Positions 60,363 to 64,000 of a stretch of 64,000 nt of DNA are shown here, in pieces. Each line of letters starts with the position of its first letter. Within the stretch, counting starts at the first letter, position 1. The notes under the pieces were generated by a model that saw nothing but the letters and a program-made list of their open reading frames with translations, ran no database searches and was not told the DNA's origin. A program made the position numbers and the translations under genes. The DNA lies in assembly GCA_035048485.1 (NCBI GenBank), contig CM068592.1:33150501-33214500 (forward strand), given 5' to 3'. Source of the DNA: Pteria penguin. Its lineage: Eukaryota > Mollusca > Bivalvia > Pterioida > Pteriidae.

Positions 60363-62004
60363 TGTAAAGATGATGGATAAATCCAAACCACAAGTCCAAA
60401 AATCATAAAACCAGCGGACATACAAAATCAGTAAAAATGAAAAACAAATGGAAAATAACAAAATATGTCTACTTGAAGAGCATATGTGAACACCTATGAT
60501 GGAGTGAGATCAGGTGCCCCGGGAGAGTGAGCATCTCCTGCTTGCTAGAAACACCCGTCACATATACCCAGTAAAAAGAGTCAGATCGTGTAAATTCCAT
60601 ATGTATTTATATTTGAAGAAGTCGAAGTAGGTAACCTTCTAGTATAGAAGGTGTCAAATCTGTGTAAAATGATCGGAATCGGTCTCAGTCCAGAATATCA
60701 TTTAAAAGTCTGGATAACGAGATATCATATGGAGTAATAAGAGTCTCGTAACGACCATAGAATTTCCTCAGTGACGTTGCTAGTCTAGCACATATATAAC
60801 CCTGGTTGAGCAGCTTAACTGAAAGTCGCCTAGCCCTCAGAACAAAGTCACTGTAATTTGAACATGCTCTGGAATAACGTATTAACTGAGATATGAATAC
60901 GCCGTATGCGGGCGATGATGGAAAGTTGCTACTTATGAAAGGAAAGTTTGTGATAGCGAAATTGAAATCGTCACGTTTGTCATAGAGTGAGGTGTTCAAT
61001 TGACCATTAATGTCGAAAGACAACATAATATCTAAATACGAAGTAGAATTACTAGTTTCTGTGGTTTCTTTGACCTCAAGTTCACTTGGATAGATGATGC
61101 TAAGGTAATCCGCGAATGAAGTATTATTAATTGAATGCAAGTCATCTATATATCTGTAAGTAAAATTGAAGCCAAGAGCCAATTGTTTTTTTTCCTTACG
61201 AAAGCAAAGACTGAATGAATTCAGCTTCGTATGAGTAAAGGAATATGTCAGCCAGAAGCGGAGCACAGATAGTGCCCATTGGAATGCCGACAATTTGTTG
61301 AAAAACCTTACCTCCAAACACCACAAAAATGTTATCGATAAGAAAGTGCAACATCTGGATGACAGCTGTTTCAGTGTATTTATTTTTGGAATCAGAATTT
61401 TCCCTATCAAAGTAAGTTTTATCGTGGCCTATTATTATATATTTGAATTTGCGGCTTCTGTTTTTACTAGTAAATGCATTTTGAATAATTTCCGCTAATC
61501 TGTCTTTTAATTTCTGATGAGGGATCGTTGTGTAAAGAGTCGAAAAGTCAAAAGACTTGATAGAGTGAATTTTAGTAAAACTTTTTGATTTTAGATTTTC
61601 TAACAACTCTTTTGCATTTTTAAGGATCCACATTTGATTAATTACACTTCTGGGATATACTGTTTCGCAATATCTATGAAGGCCAGATTTAATTTCTGAT
61701 AATATTTTTGTGAGTAGCATCGATACAGATTTTGTGGAACACTTCGAGGAACCAGCGATAAAGCGTTGTTTGTAAGGATTTTTGTGCATTTTTGGAATGC
61801 AGTACAAATATGGAAGTTCTCAATTTAATTTATTTGAGTCAATACCAAACGTATTGAGGACAGCTTTATGATTCTCGAGTACATCCGAAACCGAAAAGTT
61901 CGTGAGAGTATAAGTAGGATTTCCTGGAGCTGAATTTAATCCTAATTCTTTCACTAGGCTGTCAAAGTAATATTTCTTAAAAGTAAATGTATAATTATTG
62001 GATA
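60363..62004 (-). mobile_element. Family B element, longest copy, inserted at the minisatellite edge
   Basis: The 3' end TGTAAAGATGATGGATAAAT is at 60363 and the 5'-truncated end at about 62004. Array copy 1 supplies the empty site: CTGTAA then AATTGACTAG, which reads across the insertion with no bases gained or lost. So no target-site duplication of note. The 3' UTR has the shared box (GGGAGAGTGAGCATCTCC at about 60520) and a CCTTCTATACTAGAAGG hairpin. It encodes the RT ORF described separately. Confidence 0.88.
60685..62004 (-). pseudogene. Family B Penelope-like reverse transcriptase
   Basis: About 440 codons on the minus strand. Order: YYFDSLVKELGLNSAPGNPT and FSVSDVLENHKAVL; a TGA at 61820-61822; IPKMHKNPYKQRFIAGSSKC; motif A DFSTLYTTIPHQKL; motif B IVGIPMGTICAPLLADIFLY; a frameshift in an A run near 61195; motif C YIDDLHSINN with both Asp; SYLDIMLSFDINGQL; YDKRDDFNFAITNFP; SQLIRYSRACSNY; and the end LNDILD at 60685. 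The RT resembles family A in every motif, so it is PLE-type. The N-terminal third is not present, so presence and position of a nuclease cannot be judged. Two visible breaks make it inactive, yet it is the freshest family B copy. Confidence 0.88.
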
Positions 62005-63945
62005 GAATTGACTAGAAAATCTCTTTCCTTTTGATTATGACTAGAAAATTCCTCCACATGTAACGATGACTGGAGAAACTTTCCCCCGGTAACAATGACT
62101 AGAAAACATCTCCTCCTGTAATAATGACTAGAAAATATATCCCCCTGTAATAATGACGAGAAACTCTCTCTGCAATAATGATTAGAAAATCTCTCTTTCT
62201 GTGAGAATGACTAGAAAATCTTTCCCCTTGTACTCATGACTAAATAATCTCTCCCCTATTATAATGGCTAGAAAACCTATCCCCCTGTAATAATGACTAG
62301 AAAATCTACCCCCTGTTATAATGACTAGAAAATCTATCCCCCTGTAATAATGACTAGACAATATCTCTCCCTGTGAGAATTACTAGAAAATCTCTCCCTC
62401 TGTAGTAATGACTAAATAATCTCTCCCCTATTATAATGGCTAGAAAATCTATCCCCCTGTAATAATGACCAGAAAATCTCCCCCCTGTTATAATGACTAG
62501 AAAATCTATCCCCCTGTAATAATGACCAGAAAATCTCCCCCTGTTATAATGACTAGAAAATCTATTCCCCTGTAATAATGACTAGACAATATCTCTCCCC
62601 GTGAGAATTACTAGAAAATCTCTCCCTCTGTATTAATGACTTAATAATCTCTCCCCCTATAATAATGACTAGAAAATCTCTCTCCCATTGAAAATGACTA
62701 GAAAATCTCTCCCTCTATAGTAATGACTAATTAATCTCTCCTTCTATAATAATGACTAGAAAATCTCTCTCCCTGTGACAATGACGAGAAAATCTCTCCC
62801 TCTGTAGTAATGAGTAATAGTTTCTCTCACTTTTATAATGACTAGACAATAACTCTCCCTGTGAGAATGTCTAGAATATCTCTCACTCTGTAGTAATAAC
62901 TAAATAATCTCTCCCCTATAATAATGACTAGAAAATCTCTCTCCCTGTGACAATGACTAGAAAATCTCTCCCTCTGTAGTAATTAGTAAATAGTTTCTCT
63001 CACTTTTATAATGACTAGACAATATCTCTCCCTGTGAGAATGTCTAGAATATCTCTCACTGTGTAGTAATAACTAAATAATCTCTCCCCTATAATAATGA
63101 CTAGAAAATATCTCTCCCTGTGAGAATGACTAGAAAATCCCTCCCTCTGTAGTAATGACTAAATAATCTCTCCCCCTTATAATAATGACTAGACAATATC
63201 TCTCCCTGTGAGAAAGACTAGAAAATCTCTCCCTGTGTAGTAATGACTAAATAATCTCTCCCCCTATAATAATGACTAGAAAATCTCTTTCCCATTGAAA
63301 ATGACTAGAAAATCTCTCTCTCTGTGAGAATGGCTGGAAAATCTCTCCCTCTGTAGTAATGAGTAAATAATCTCTCCCCTGTAATAATGACTAGACAATA
63401 TCTCTCCCCGTGGGAATGACTAGAAAATCTCTTCCTCGGTAATAATGACTAAATAATCTATCCCCTTAAATAATGACTAGAAAATCTCCCCTTGAGAATG
63501 ACTTGAAAATCTCTCCCTCTGTGGTAATGAGTAAATAATTTCTCTCCCTTATATAATGACTAGACAATAACTCTCCCTGTGAGAATGACTAGAAAATCTC
63601 TCACTCTGTAGTAATAACTAAATAATCTCTCCCCTATAATAATGACTAGAAAATATCTCTCCCTGTGAGAATGACTAGAAAATCTTTCACTCTGTAGTAA
63701 TGACTAAATAATCTCTTCCCCTATAATAATGACTAGAAAATCTCTCCCCCTGTGAGAGTGGCTGGAAAATCTCTCCCTCTGTAGTAATGAGTAAATAATC
63801 TCTCCCCTGTAATAATGACTAGAAACATCTCACCTGTAGTAATGACTGGAAAATACATCCCCTGTAATAATGACTAGAAAATATCTCCCGTGTAATATTG
63901 ATTAGAAAATCTCTCCCCCTGTAATCATTACTAGAAAATCTAATT
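62005..63945. repeat. Minisatellite array 2, continuation after the family B insertion
   Basis: The same units as array 1. Its first 200 bases follow array 1 closely (TCCTCCACATGTAACGATGA, CATCTCCTCCTGTAATAATG), less two units, so it is the duplicated array resuming right of the insertion. It is longer than array 1 (about 1.9 kb) and shows the same trimeric order with local expansions. It ends about 20-60 bases before the window end. Confidence 0.93.
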
Positions 63946-64000
63946 CCGTGACATCTCTGTGAATATGGGAGAAATATTCAACTCGTGCAAGTGATACTTT

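Noticed and set aside
60500..60600. SECIS element in the family B 3' UTR
   Set aside because: TGA...TGAT is present around the shared box, but the arms between do not pair as a SECIS inner helix and the AA spacing is off.

Overview
This is an AT-rich stretch of animal genome, with no operons and no bacterial gene packing, and it is dominated by decayed retroelements. The repeat content points to a bivalve mollusc, probably a clam or mussel. That is an inference from recalled repeat families (Penelope-like elements ending in a shared 3' box, and a CACCAGATGCGCATTT interspersed repeat); no marker gene fixes the species.

Only one intact protein-coding gene is convincing: an intronless coding exon for a rhodopsin-class receptor of aminergic type on the minus strand at 10713-11798. 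It keeps the amine-binding aspartate but has lost the usual DRY and NPxxY switch residues. A possible terminal exon lies at 70-244. Everything else with coding character is a fragment of a mobile element.

Two Penelope-like families make up most of the window. Family A is seen at 15352-18345, 18618-21285 and 23940-25190 on the plus strand, at 53830-56640 on the minus strand, and as many 3' tails. Its domain order is the end of a GIY-YIG nuclease, then a basic linker, a CxC motif and a reverse transcriptase. This is the permuted order of the Naiad group. Its 3' region folds by eye into a textbook SECIS element, and one copy has UGA where two others have a Cys codon. This therefore looks like a selenoprotein-encoding Naiad. 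Family B lies mainly on the minus strand (8437-9105, 48450-49505, 54716-55464, 60363-62004 and tails). It encodes a related reverse transcriptase and ends in a conserved box that also occurs in other, differently flanked repeats.

Layout: 0-5 kb, a possible exon, inverted family B-like copies and an endonuclease-domain remnant. 5-15 kb, unknown sequence, an AT microsatellite, the receptor gene and element tails. 15-25 kb, three family A copies in a row. 25-48 kb, mostly unrecognised sequence with tails, a small interspersed repeat (family D) and simple repeats. 48-57 kb, family B and A copies, one nested in the other, with a 72-bp coding segment amplified about ten times. 57-64 kb, the end of a LINE-type element, then a recently duplicated segment holding a large 30-bp minisatellite, one copy of which was invaded by a family B element. 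The elements do not form a pathway; they act together only as nested and duplicated layers whose order of arrival can be read.
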